In this document: positions 13,501 to 23,416 of the stretch, piece by piece
Numbering within the stretch: position 1 is the stretch's first letter
Layout of the letters: the number at the start of each line of letters is the position of its first letter
Origin: Polytrichum commune
Taxonomy: Eukaryota > Streptophyta > Polytrichopsida > Polytrichales > Polytrichaceae
Reading direction: 5' to 3'
Assembly (NCBI GenBank): GCA_950295325.1
Contig: OX485803.1
Location: forward strand, 69,083,554-69,147,553
Length of the DNA: 64,000 bases
Program-made: the position numbers and the translations under genes
Notes under the pieces: model-generated
Database searches by the model: none
What the model was told of the DNA's origin: nothing
Seen by the model: only the letters and a program-made list of their open reading frames with translations

Positions 13501-15583
13501 TGGCAAAGGGCACGAGTCCTCGAAGTTGTGATGCCGAGTGTTTGAAAGCTTTTGTATTCTGGCCTAGAGCTCACTTGCACCAACTGGGTGGTCCACCACT
13601 TGTGCCAAGATTTCGTCAAGCTGTCAGAGGATTTACTCACATCCAGAACTTAAATATCATCAGAACAGAAATACTATATTTCCTGGTATTCAAACGGTTG
13701 TTGCCGAATTATGTACTCAAATACTAGTATTGTACCAGTTTCACCATTATTCACTCTCAATATGTATATGTTGTATCTCCTAATATCATCAGAACAGAAA
13801 TACTATATTTCCTGGTATTCAAACGGTCGTTGCCGAATTATGTACTTAAATACTAGTATTGTACCAGTTTCGCCATTATTCACTCTCAATATGTATATGT
13901 AGTATCTCCTGACTGAAGTCTTGAGTCATTCATAATGGAAAATTCAGAAAGGTGTTTGATGGGTTCTTTCTAGTTCCGTGGCTGGTGAAATTATATTCCA
14001 TCGCCTCCCAATTATCATATTGGAATCCATGTTCCACCAGCTGTTTGAACTGTTCTTCCAAGATGATATCTGGCAAAGGCTTGCCCCACATGTACATTAG
14101 TTTGACTCGTAGTGAGTAGACTGGTAATAGAAGAACAGTGAAAAAAGTATCATAGCGTTTTGTGTATATGTGGGTATTATTCAGCAGCCATATTTGACTG
14201 GTGCTGTGTTGTTCCTTCTTCCACGTGATAAATTTCCGGGAGGAAATTAAAGTTTAGCCGATTGAGGGAAAGAAGTTGAAGAGAAGAGGACAAATGGTGG
14301 GTCCAGACAGCAGTGAGGTTAGGCTAGAATCGTAAACAAAAATTCTTTCAACAAACATCTTCAAAGCATTTGAAGCCAAGTGGAGCATTTAGGTACACTT
14401 TGACATTTGCTTCTGTATGATTGTTTTTCATCAGGTATGGTCAGAAGGAAAAACAAGGCGCGACTTGTGGGTCTCGATTGAGGATTTCTACAAGAAAATA
14501 GACACAACGGGTGATTCTGAGACTTACACAAATGTATCCACAACACGACCAATTTATGCAGCCTCGACGACCGAGGACTGGGATTTCCAGCCCCAGCCTC
14601 GGTTTTTCTGCGACACGGAGCAGGCACATTACCGGCGAGTCGAATGGGTTGGGTTCCGAAACAACCTCTACTTTGCACCCAAGCTTTTCGCGGTCCCGAG
14701 TTTCCGACCTGTTTTGGAGGACCTTTTCCCCAACCACAATGTGCTCACGAATCTGCTCCGGTCGGTTTTGTTGCCGGGCGACCCCGTGTGGGGGCGGGTG
14801 AAGCAAGTTCATGACGTCCATTTCCGACATGCCAACCAACGGGTTGGCATCCAACTTAGGTATTTCCACGGAAAATCGGACTTCGATCTCTTTCACATCC
14901 AAAATGAGGACCACATTGAGGAATGTCTTGTCGAGCACGGGTTCTTGCCAAACCCTAACCCTAACCGAAGCATCGACAATTTTGTGAATGAAGAATCGGA
15001 CGTGAGCGCTGAGGTCCAAGTAGGTGAGTCAGAAAACACTGAATCCCTTGATGAGCATGACCTAGTACTGGCCCCCATGAACGTCACGACCATTTTTGTC
15101 ACATCTCTTTACCAGAGCCTGTCCACCCGGCTGTCGAGAAGCTATGTCCGGACCGCGTTAGGCACCGGGGATGCAATTGGGGTTGTCCAACTCACCCATG
15201 AAGACGAACAATTCTATGGCGTAGAGGTTGACCGGCAAGCTTTGACAGAAATCTTGTGCCTGAGCCTCACCGACCACCTAATTTTGACCCCCCTCTCCAC
15301 GTTCGGGGCCCTCGCTCAAGGGTATGGCGGCCTCACACCGTGGTTTGTCGACCTCCGAGCGGACACCCCGACACCTTGCGTGAGGGCCCAAACCTCCGAG
15401 ACATGTTACCAAATCCCCGCGTCCAAGACCTACCTGTGCCCTCATGATGTCCAAGTGAATGGAAAACTAATGACGGATGTTGTGCCCTACATCTCCGACT
15501 GCCACCTGGTTGAGGATCCGTTTTTCAAAGTGAATGGTGCAGGATTAGGTATGCAGCTGTTAACTGTGAATTCATCCCGATGA
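10524..15583 (+). CDS. GT37-family fucosyltransferase A (two exons)
   Basis: Predicted Golgi type II enzyme of family GT37, which includes the xyloglucan and arabinogalactan alpha-1,2-fucosyltransferases that use GDP-fucose. Exons are 10524-11240 and 14435-15583, joined in phase 0 at DPHQ/VWSEG with a CAG|GTACTT donor and a TTTTTCATCAG acceptor. The product is 621 aa. A membrane anchor lies at residues 24-44. GLGNKVLSISSALLY near 190 and TQRVLLV are the conserved N-terminal block. RVGIQLR at 375-381, IFVTSL at 459-464 and STFGALAQGYGG near 527-538 are the three catalytic-domain motifs. The ATG at 10524 is the first in this frame; 10539 is an alternative. An acidic, Asn/Ser-rich loop of about 50 residues before IFVTSL is longer than I recall for Arabidopsis FUT1. 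The acceptor substrate cannot be read from sequence. The gene looks intact. Confidence 0.85.
11225..12960 (+). repeat. Degenerate internal repeats in the fucosyltransferase A intron, including donor-site copies
   Basis: The block around the exon 1 donor (GACCCTCATCAGGTACTTCC) recurs at about 11850 as AACCCTCATCAAGTACTTCA. The block CCAAC/CTAACCAAACTC plus TAGATTGTCAACCT recurs at about 11300, 11750 and 12890. A separate pair with GTCAATATTGGTATTGAAGG lies at 12790 and 13325. The intron seems to have grown by repeated duplication of its own 5' part. Confidence 0.6.
13653..13910 (+). repeat. Tandem duplication, 129 bp x 2, in the fucosyltransferase A intron
   Basis: Units 13653-13781 and 13782-13910 are near-identical. 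The few differences I count include GTTGTTGCC/GTCGTTGCC, TACTCAAA/TACTTAAA and TTTCACC/TTTCGCC. Each contains CATCAGAACAGAAATACTAT. The high identity implies a recent event compared with the other intron repeats. Confidence 0.9.
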
Positions 15584-15599
15584 TTTGTAGCCATTTTTG

Positions 15600-15790
15600 C
15601 AGCCAATTTTGCAGCTTACATGACACCGACATATTGCGCAAGGGCCCCAAACCCACGAGACGTATTACTTAATGGCGGATGTCGCGTCCTACATCTCTGA
15701 CTGCCACCTGGTCGAGGACCCGTGATCGACACAGAATTGGTATGTAGCTGTTAACTGTAAGTTAATTGTGATGATTTGTAGCTATTGTAG
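15600..15790 (+). pseudogene. Decayed tandem copy of the fucosyltransferase A 3' coding end
   Basis: Downstream of the stop, GACACCGACATATTGCGCAA matches exon DNA at 15362. GATGTCGCGTCCTACATCTC matches the DVVPYISDCH codons near 15477, and GTATGTAGCTGTTAACTGTA matches the last codons and stop region at 15549. Corresponding points lie about 191-260 bp apart. The copy has lost about 70 bp internally and carries an in-frame stop (CCGTGA) after the region equivalent to HLVEDP. It is non-coding and too short to be a gene. Confidence 0.75.
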
Positions 15791-16909
15791 CTTTCTGTAC
15801 TCAATCACATAAGAGCATGTTTACATACGCGAACAAGGGCCGAGAGAAGAAACTAGTGAGGATTTCTTATGGTCACGGTCCTTGGTCACTCACTCATACT
15901 GAAGCACGGGTTAGTTCCATGATCAACTTCCCCTCATAGTTTAGGTCACCTTTTTTTTCTTCCTTCTTTCTAAGAGATATTCTTCTTCTGATTATTGGAT
16001 ATACCTCCTACAGGTAGAATCAATGTACAAAATAAGGGCCTGAAATCAGGCCTGGATATGCGCTTGTACCATAAATTTCCCAATATCTATCTTCATTCAA
16101 CATTCTTTGCACTTGACCATTGATTCAAACCAGATGACTATTGTGATCTGTTGTATGCAGTGATTAGATCAGTTGGAGTCCTAAAATCACTAGAGTGTGG
16201 ACAGTGTATAATGCTTTTTACCTAGCCCAAAAGACTCATGATGTCCATGTATGGACGATAATGAACAATTTTAAGGTTGATGCACAAAATGCTTACCCTT
16301 GCCCTTGCATCTCCGTGACCTAGTTCATAGATTGGGGTTTGCAAGTACTTTGCAGCATTTGTGAGCTAGCCAGAGCTTCATGGCACTCATAAAGGATCGA
16401 TTATCCAGAGCAGATTCTTTGCTACCAAAATTTGTTCTACGTCCCTTGAGCATTTCACAGCCAGGGATTCGTAGTGTTTTACTTAAACTCATCCACTAGG
16501 AAGGTGAAAATGCAGTGAACTCTTTTATAGTCTGCAAAATGGATTTTTTGAAGTATTTCCACTCTGGAATTCGCACTAAAGATACGAATTAGTCTAGTGG
16601 GGTCCATTGAGTGAATGAGCCCTTGTGTAACCAATCAATAATAGCTGTCCAGTTGAGAAGAGTGATCAAATTTGGCCCATGTACATGACAGGTTATGTTT
16701 TCTTGAAATAGTGATTCTAGATTTGATATGAACATTGTAGTACCTAGTATAAGTTACAACTAAGCTAAGCCCTCAGCTTCATGGCAAACACAAAGGATCG
16801 TCATCCAGACAGAAATGACATATAACTTGAGTTATTTTTAAGGCCTGAAATCATTATAAAAAGAAAACTTGACATTGAAACTGGCATCACACCCTCCAGT
16901 GATGTATAA
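15791..16909 (+). other. 3' flank of fucosyltransferase A, no gene
   Basis: This probably holds the 3' untranslated region and then unique AT-rich sequence. A short phrase near 16380 (AGCTTCATGGCA...AAAGGATCG) recurs near 16765, a small direct duplication. No open frame of interest. Confidence 0.5.
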
Positions 16910-17473
16910 GGGCCGCTTCACACTATGGCCGTCCAAGTCGAGAGGCTATGGGATTGAATGGCCAAACTTTGTTGAGAGTCCAAAGAAATGTGCTGAAAAT
17001 AGTCAATAAAATACAGAAATTGAAGCCTTCGGCCGGGCATAGTGTGAAGCCTCCAAAGGCCAAGCCCAGAGTCCAAACCTTTGGCCGTGAACTCCCACGG
17101 CCTCTAGGCTTGGACGGCCATAGTGTGAAGCCTCCAAAGGCCAAGTCCAAAGGAAGAAGGAGCATTCCGTCTTATTTCTTGCCCAAAACAACCCCTCCAA
17201 TCTAACGGCCAAGATCTTGTCAATAATTGATTTTTTAATGGAAAAAATTGACGCCCTCTCGACCATAGTTTGGGTTTCCACTCCCGTATGACCCAAACTT
17301 CTTTTGAGAGTCCATCGCCTTGATTTTTTTTTAAATAGGCATTTTAAAGTGCGACAGCCTTCGGACTTTGGCCTCTAGTGTGAAGGATTGAGAGGCCGAA
17401 GTCTTGGTTTCTTGCAATCTGATTGGTGGAAATTGACGGCCTCTCGACCTTTGGCCATAGTGTGAAGCGGTCC
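16910..17473. mobile_element. PIF/Harbinger-like MITE, TAA target duplication
   Basis: The 564 bp element is bounded by GGGCCGCTTCACACTATGGC at the left and its inverted match GGCCATAGTGTGAAGCGGTCC at the right, each continuing to a CGAGAGGC block. Both sides are flanked by TAA, the 3 bp TWA-type duplication of PIF/Harbinger and Tourist elements. Inside, CATAGTGTGAAGCCTCCAAA is directly repeated at about 17038 and 17119, probably sub-terminal motifs. The overlapping open frames are products of these repeats. Confidence 0.75.
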
Positions 17474-17749
17474 TAAGAGCGTGATCACAAGTCTGTAACA
17501 CAGTTGCATGCAATGGCAGTGTGCTGGGTTGAGCTGCTTACAAACACTCACCAATTCAACCCAATCGGCATGAAGTCGTTAGCATGCCCCACAATTAGCT
17601 CCTGGGCTGCAACTTAGAGACGATATTGTGGGGCTTGCCTTAGCTCCTCAAAGTTGAGTCAATGGCAAAGCTTGGGAAGTCAAGCCCCCGCCCCCATATT
17701 CCAGTGATCGGGGAGTTTTTTGGGCATTCATAATCGGTTGAGAGCCTAG
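17474..17749. other. Spacer between the Harbinger-like MITE and the CCGGTT repeat
   Basis: Nothing recognised. A pair of TGTGGGGC/GCCCCACA words near 17588 and 17630 forms a small inverted repeat. Confidence 0.4.
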
Positions 17750-18119
17750 TGTTTGCAAGTCCAACCGGTTACATGTTGACGACATCCTTCGGTATTCCTT
17801 CATTAAATTTGAGTATATATTCTATAAATTCCTCTAAAACAATCGGTAATTTTCCTGCAGTCTTGAACTCCAACCGGTTATTTCTCAAACTCAACCGGTT
17901 CATCTATAACTAACTGCCGGTTCTCCCCGATCATAGTTTGCAAGTCCAACCGGTTACATGTTGACATCCTCCGGTTTTCCTTTATTGAATTGGGGTACAT
18001 TCTATAAACTCCTCTAAAACCATCGGTAATTTTCCAGCAGTCTCGAAATTCAACTGGATATTTCTCAAACTCAACCGGTTCATCTGTAACTAAGTTAACT
18101 GCCGGTTCTCCCCGATCAT
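17750..18119 (+). repeat. Tandem duplication (about 185 bp x 2) rich in AACCGGTT palindromes
   Basis: Two units each run from GTTTGCAAGTCCAACCGGTT to GCCGGTTCTCCCCGATCAT. Within them TTTCTCAAACTCAACCGGTT and a C(A/C)ATCGGTAATTTTCC block are shared. A third, more divergent unit lies inverted at 56655-56800, and related sequence occurs near 29215. The minus-strand open frame across this region simply translates the repeats. Confidence 0.8.
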
Positions 18120-19229
18120 CACCATACTCTCCTAGCTGCTGCTCGCCCACCAATGACTCTCACCCAACTGCCATGCATGCCCATTAGTTACCCGGTCACC
18201 ACGGTTTGCACCGTCCCACCATCGCGGATCATAGAGGTGGCACAAGATTGACTACTTGGCATCGACTTGGCACAAAGAGAGAGCTCCAATTTGGACAACA
18301 ACAAAAGGACTAGCAAATTACAATGTAGTGTGGTGATCTAAAGGGAAGAATTTTGTGGTGGCAATTGTTCGTTATAGTACCTATCAATGTTGTAAGATCC
18401 AATCACTTCAACCCAACAAAAGGATGTTTTTGGGGAGAAATGCTATTTTTCGTGGGCAAGGTCATATGAGCCTGCTCATGAAACATGGATCATACATCCT
18501 TGGTCATAGGGTGCCCCATGGTTGTGTGTGTTTTTCAGGCACCACTACCTAGAATCTCTTTGATGTACGGATTTTTTTTAAATGTAGGTAAGGTATCCTA
18601 AATATTGTATTTGGTGTCATGTTGACATCTTTGAGCGGTGTATGACAAGGCTTGTAGTTAAGAATGAACGTCAAGTAGACACATGTGACAATGAGATTGG
18701 ACTATGTGTTCAAAATAGGAACATCAATCTACTTTCAATAGTTAACACACTTAGGAGTGTCTAGTATGTGAGTGCGTAACAAGAAGAAGAAGAAATCTTT
18801 AACATGACTTTTTCTTTCATCTCAACTTCAATGTTGACACTTGAAATGACAATCTTCGTGATTCACAATGGGCTCGCTAATCGAATGATCTTGTCTAGCG
18901 ACCAAAAGCGTATGTGGAGTTGGAGGTGTCCATTAAGTATAGGCCCAAAGTTTAGCTCACCCAATTTTGGATAGCTGTTGAGGATTCATAAATTCATCAT
19001 CGGGTGCTGACTTGGAGGCGATCCGTCATGGCACGATTGAGGCTCTCAATAAGTTACACCAGGCATTTTATTTATCACTCCCATTCAAGATTCAAAAGCT
19101 ATATCAGTTGGTCTAAAAGTTCCAACTCCCATCTTATAAATGTACCTACTTACCAGACAACAAACTTGCCACGTATTGGAGTAAATTATTCATCATTTGA
19201 GGAAAAAGTGTTTGACATTCATAAACTTA
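18120..19229. other. Intergenic, no gene
   Basis: AT-rich. The short open frames near 18355 and 19004 have no recognisable motif. Nothing else stands out. Confidence 0.45.
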
Positions 19230-19387
19230 TAGTCCACCCACACTTACTGGTGCGGGCCACTAGTGAACAGTTCCTACCAACATTGGTTATAACCAGTGGC
19301 TCTCATTGGCTAAATCAACTCTAAAAGTTGCTCATGTTGGTAGGAACCGTTCACTGGTGGCCTGCACCAATAAGTATGGGTGGGCTA
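19230..19387. mobile_element. Hairpin MITE, 158 bp, TTA target duplication
   Basis: About 54 bp at the left (TAGTCCACCCACACTTACTG through AGTTCCTACCAACAT) is the inverted match of the right end (ATGTTGGTAGGAACCGTTCA through GGGTGGGCTA). The element is flanked by TTA on both sides (19227-19229 and 19388-19390). A 3 bp TWA duplication suggests PIF/Harbinger mobilisation, although the ends differ from the element at 16910. Confidence 0.75.
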
Positions 19388-19409
19388 TTAGAAGACTGAC
19401 CAAAGACCC

Positions 19410-20585
19410 GAGGGGTGGACTCCTCATTGGATACCTAGATGATGTGTGTGGATCATTATGAAATTAATCCTTCTATATATAGGAACGTTATAAAGAGAGA
19501 AAATTGCACACATACTAATGGTAGGCTAGAAAATGGATTTGTGTATTTATACGAAGCTTTTCATAATAGGCCCTTATTTCATGTAAAATCCACTTTCACT
19601 CTCATTGAGAAAGTCATTAAACAAACTTTCATCCATAGCATGTAACTCAACAATTGGTACTATTCATTGAGAGCACCGGCACTTGACACTAATCACTTCT
19701 TATATCATTTGGTGGCACTAATTCATGGCATAAAATGAATTTAGTATCATCTTTTCCTCCAAGTAGCTAGCCGCCGTAGTATCTTTACCACCTCCACTAT
19801 TTATAGGCAAATACTTATTAGCTCTTATATTTGTAGATTCTGATCTCCCGAATTCAAAGGAAGCCATTTTTTTGTACTGATTTTTGAGATTTTAAAAATA
19901 CAGTTTCCTAAATTTTTGTTTGTTCCATAAATAGTTCAATTAGTGCCAAAGTGGTAAGGTACCACAATGTCTCTTTTTCACCAAGTACGATTATCTTTTC
20001 CTCCAAGTCGCTTGGTAATCTTTTGAGGAACTTCTTTGTGAGTAGCCAAGTATTCTTTAGTAATTCTTTTACAAGTCTTCAAGTAATTAAGTAACCAAGT
20101 AACCCCTTTGCAGTTATCCGAATAATTGAGTAACCAAGTAATCTTTTGTAGTAACTCTTTTGTAGATATTCAAGCGGTCAAGTAACCAAGTAATCTTTTT
20201 GAGTAGCTCTTCCATAGTTCTCCAAGTATCGAGAAGCCAATTAGTCCTTCTTCAACAATTAACTTTCACATTTTCTCCCAGGGGTGGACTCTTCATTGGA
20301 ATCCTAAATGACATGCGTGGGTCGCTATGAAGTTAAACCCCGGGCTACATACAAGAAGATTGTAGAGCAAAATGAGTGTATACATACTAACGGCAAGTTA
20401 GGAAATGGACTTGTGTATTTATACTAATTCTTCCAAAGCAATGAAGTAAATGCCTCAACTACATATAAAAAATATAAATCTCAAATAAAATATTCATTTG
20501 TTACGTATAAAATCCACTTTCAATTTCCAATACGAAAGTCATTGAACATATTTCATCCATAGCATGTAACTCAACGATTGCATCA
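19410..20585 (+). repeat. Pair of about 250-300 bp direct repeats; possible miniature LTR element
   Basis: Block 19410-19655 and block 20280-20585 are similar along their length. Both begin GGGGTGGACTC.TCATTGGA, share TTGTGTATTTATAC, and end with TTTCATCCATAGCATGTAACTCAAC. The roughly 620 bp between them contains repeated CAAGTAACCAAGTAATC words (19995-20235) and no coding domain. Direct terminal repeats around a short non-coding core resemble a TRIM. I could not confirm a primer-binding site or target duplication, so a plain duplication is possible. Confidence 0.4.
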
Positions 20586-20783
20586 AGCAAACAAAGACAA
20601 AAGAAAAATATTTTAGTCATAATCTAGAGAGGAAAACTCAAGGGAACCCATGAGCGCTTCATAAACGTTCATTTTGTAAATACCTAAAACCCAAATGCAA
20701 ACCGCAATAGGAATGAACAAGGTAGTCATTGAGAACATTACCACATGACAACAATGGATAATAACTTGAATTGGATGGAACTA

Positions 20784-21152
20784 CACCAAATATAATATTT
20801 AGTGTCACCTATTCTAATTGTCTTGCTCAATACTAATCGCAAACCGCGGTGTAGTGTCACCAACACTAAATGTTAACCCAACATTATTTGTCACTCCTTG
20901 TAAATTCGGGGGGGGGGGGGGTATAGAGTTACAATGTTGCAAATACTGTCACTTACCAAGTCAATATTCATCCAAATTTCCATCATCCTTGACAATATTT
21001 TATCACAAGTTGCTGACAAGAGAAGGTAGGGTTTGGGCCAATGGATGAACTCATCCATGACAATATTTGTAAACTTATTTTTAAGAAGTGTCATCCAAAA
21101 AGTTACCATAGTGACATTAAACACCATATGACACTAAATATGATATTTAGTG
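20784..21152. mobile_element. TA-flanked MITE, 370 bp CACTAAAT family, copy 1
   Basis: The 369 bp element sits between two TA dinucleotides. Its ends are CACCAAATATAATATTTAG and the inverted CACTAAATATGATATTTAGTG. The interior, with TTGCTCAATACTAATCGCAA and CACAAGTTGCTGACAAGAGA, matches copies at 41639-42011 and 56823-57192 in reverse orientation. A 14 G run at 20908-20921 is inside this copy only. Non-coding. Confidence 0.8.
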
Positions 21153-22059
21153 TAGCACATCTATTGTCATTTTCCTCTTTTAACCCTAGGCCCCCCTTAT
21201 GGTATGTATGCACACCAATACCTTAAACAATACTCCTTATTACATTCACGTTACTTCATATGTGATATGAACATCCAACCCCCCGGGGTGCAAGATAAAA
21301 GTGTATACAATCGAGGCCCACCTACTTTAAGGTATGTGAACCTAACATAGACTTGTATTACAATCATTTATAAAAATGTACCACATCACTTAATCTAAGA
21401 ATGGAAATCTAGGCGCCTTGTACATTGGTAACCGTAATCTAGAGAGGTGTTTTTTGTACGCTCACATACCCTTAAAATTTTGCATTGTTAGTGAAGGGTG
21501 ACATTACCATGTGATTTTGCCAGGAATACACATTTCTAAAAAGGATTGGTTATTTCTTTGAGTGTCACCTTTGTACAACATACCAAAGAAGTCATCCTAC
21601 CACTAGACAAGTTGCTTGTCCTATAATGCATCAATGGGATTCTTCAACAAGGTAGGGTCAATGAGCTCATATTCATGTCATAATGACAGTCAACGATTTT
21701 TCTTTCTTTGTGATTTTTGTATTTATATGTGTTGAGTAGCAATATTCATATTAAGCGGCTTGTACTACTTGAAGGAGCACAATTTGATGTCGAGTAGTAG
21801 CTAAGTATGAAGAGGATAGTAACTATAACCCATAGCCATGACCCCTTGCAATTTGTAGACTAGAACCCCCCACCACACACACACACACAAATGAAATTTG
21901 ATTCTCACTCAACTTGATTCCTCCTCACACTAGTTCTGTATGTTGACCAACTTGTATCACCCAATTATGGGTTATAGTTGTGCACACTTGCCGCTTCTAC
22001 GGTTCATGATGGAAAAATAATGACTACAATGATTATCCCATTCAACGAGGGTGGGAAAT
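21153..22059. other. Intergenic, no gene
   Basis: AT-rich. A short (AC)n tract lies near 21874. Nothing else recognisable. Confidence 0.45.
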
Positions 22060-22430
22060 TAGTGAAAGTGATATTAAATTTCTTTACGCCATGAACTTAG
22101 TGCTACCGGAAGATCTAGGGTTCTGGGAACCCCAACTCTATGGTAAATGAGCATGTATTTATGAATTTAGTATCACTCAGTGAATATATCAACCCTCGCT
22201 ACTTTTGAGATTTGACAAAATAATGCATGTTCTGGGCATTAGTACATAACATTATTCAATTGATGAGTCGTGTTCATGGGCCCAACAATAGATTCCATGA
22301 TAAGAAATCTAGATGTTGAATCCGTTCACTTTTAAATTGAATATGAAGTCAGGGCAGTTGTACACAACTCATCAACTAAGTAATGTTATGTACCACACAC
22401 ACAAAATGGGATAATCATTGTCCTTGTAAC
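22060..22430 (+). repeat. Dispersed repeat related to 3850-4200, interrupted by a MITE
   Basis: It shares TTTCTTTACGCCATGAA, GAGATTTGACAAAATAATG and CCACACACAC...TGGGATAATCA with 3850-4200. The interruption at 22245-22390 is absent from the related copy. Confidence 0.6.
22245..22390. mobile_element. Hairpin MITE, 146 bp, TA target duplication with empty-site support
   Basis: The ends CATAACATTATTCAATTGAT and the inverted CATAACATTACTTAGTTGAT extend through GAGT(C/T)GTG. TA flanks both sides (22243-22244 and 22391-22392). The related sequence at about 4174 reads ATTAATACCACAC without the insert, showing a single TA. A TA duplication fits Tc1/mariner/pogo-type insertion. Confidence 0.8.
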
Positions 22431-22880
22431 CTACAAATAGGCTCAAACTTGACATGTCATTTATTATACTTTTACAATATATTTGAGGAAGGATCAATCG
22501 TTCTCACCAATTTTGTATTGGTATTTGAAACCCTCAACCTAACTTTATGTTACTCTAAAAGAATGAAAGTGTAAAGAAATCACCAACATCTACTGCCTTT
22601 AGAAACCCTCAACTCTACCATTTGGAAGCAGTTTTAGGTAACTCATGCACATGCTAGACTTATCACAATGTCTTCACCATACACACCTCTTAGTGTTGGC
22701 CACACTAATTATAACGGCCTCCAACTCTATGTTCATATACAAGCGACACAAGGTTGCTTGAAAGAAGTGAAGCATACTATGATCACCAAGTGTTTAACCT
22801 AAAGTATAACCACATACTACGACACTCGATTTTATGACATCTTGACTCTACGACACATTTCCTATGGACCAAACTCTCTA
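22431..22880. other. Intergenic, no gene
   Basis: AT-rich unique-looking sequence with short open frames only. No motif recognised. Confidence 0.4.
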
Positions 22881-23416
22881 CATCATTTATGATATTTAGT
22901 GTCACGTACACTATTTGCAAAGGACTTGAACTAGAAGCCTGGAGATTTCAAAGTGTCATGTCGCTAATTATCAATATGAATCCATTTGTCAACATAAGTA
23001 ACTCGTTCAAGTGAAAAAATTATGTACATTATGAAATTTATAGTAGTACATTGGGGTACTTTAGATGATAGACTTGTGGTTTAGTATGCAAGGTAAAGAT
23101 ATTTTGAGCGTACTAATGGTTAGTGTCACGTGCTCGCATTTTAGTATGCAAGAGTAAGATATCTTTGAGCATACTAATGCTAAGTGTAATTTGTGTACAC
23201 TTTAGTCAGCTTGTAGACTATTGTGTAACATAGGCATACACCTCATAACATTATTGAACATACTTATGCCAAGATATTAGTGAGCACACTTGAACTCCAA
23301 GTGTCATGAGGTGACACTTATGGTGAAGTATTTAATCATCAACATAACCTAGCATACGCCTCAAAATAGGGTAAGTGACACTGTTACACCTATGACACTA
23401 AATACTAGAAACAATG
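22881..23416. mobile_element. TA-flanked element, 0.5 kb family, full-length copy
   Basis: The 536 bp element lies between TA dinucleotides (22879-22880 and 23417-23418). The left end CATCATTTATGATATTTAGTG and the right end on minus, CATTGTTTCTAGTATTTAGTG, share the TATTTAGTGTCA core that other TA-flanked families here also carry. The internal tandem unit with TTAGTATGCAAG and TACTAATG.(T/C)AAGTGT is as in the copies at 2993 and 24722. Non-coding. Confidence 0.7.

Noticed and set aside
14948..14966. Telomere-like AACCCTAACCCTAACC
   Set aside because: It is only two to three units and encodes the PNPNPN stretch of the fucosyltransferase; not a telomeric array.
14441..15019. 192-codon minus-strand frame
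   Set aside because: Antisense shadow of fucosyltransferase A exon 2; the sense frame carries the GT37 motifs.
13653..18119. Regular repeats considered as a CRISPR-like array
   Set aside because: Only two tandem copies in each case, without short uniform repeats and unique spacers; the host is clearly eukaryotic.
17878..18153. 91-codon minus-strand frame with repeated EPVEFEK
   Set aside because: Translation of the CCGGTT tandem units; repeat-derived.
20784..21152. Classification of the CACTAAAT MITEs as En/Spm (CACTA) elements
   Set aside because: Ends fit CACTA...TAGTG but no 3 bp target duplication is visible in any copy; TA flanks fit better, so the class is left open.
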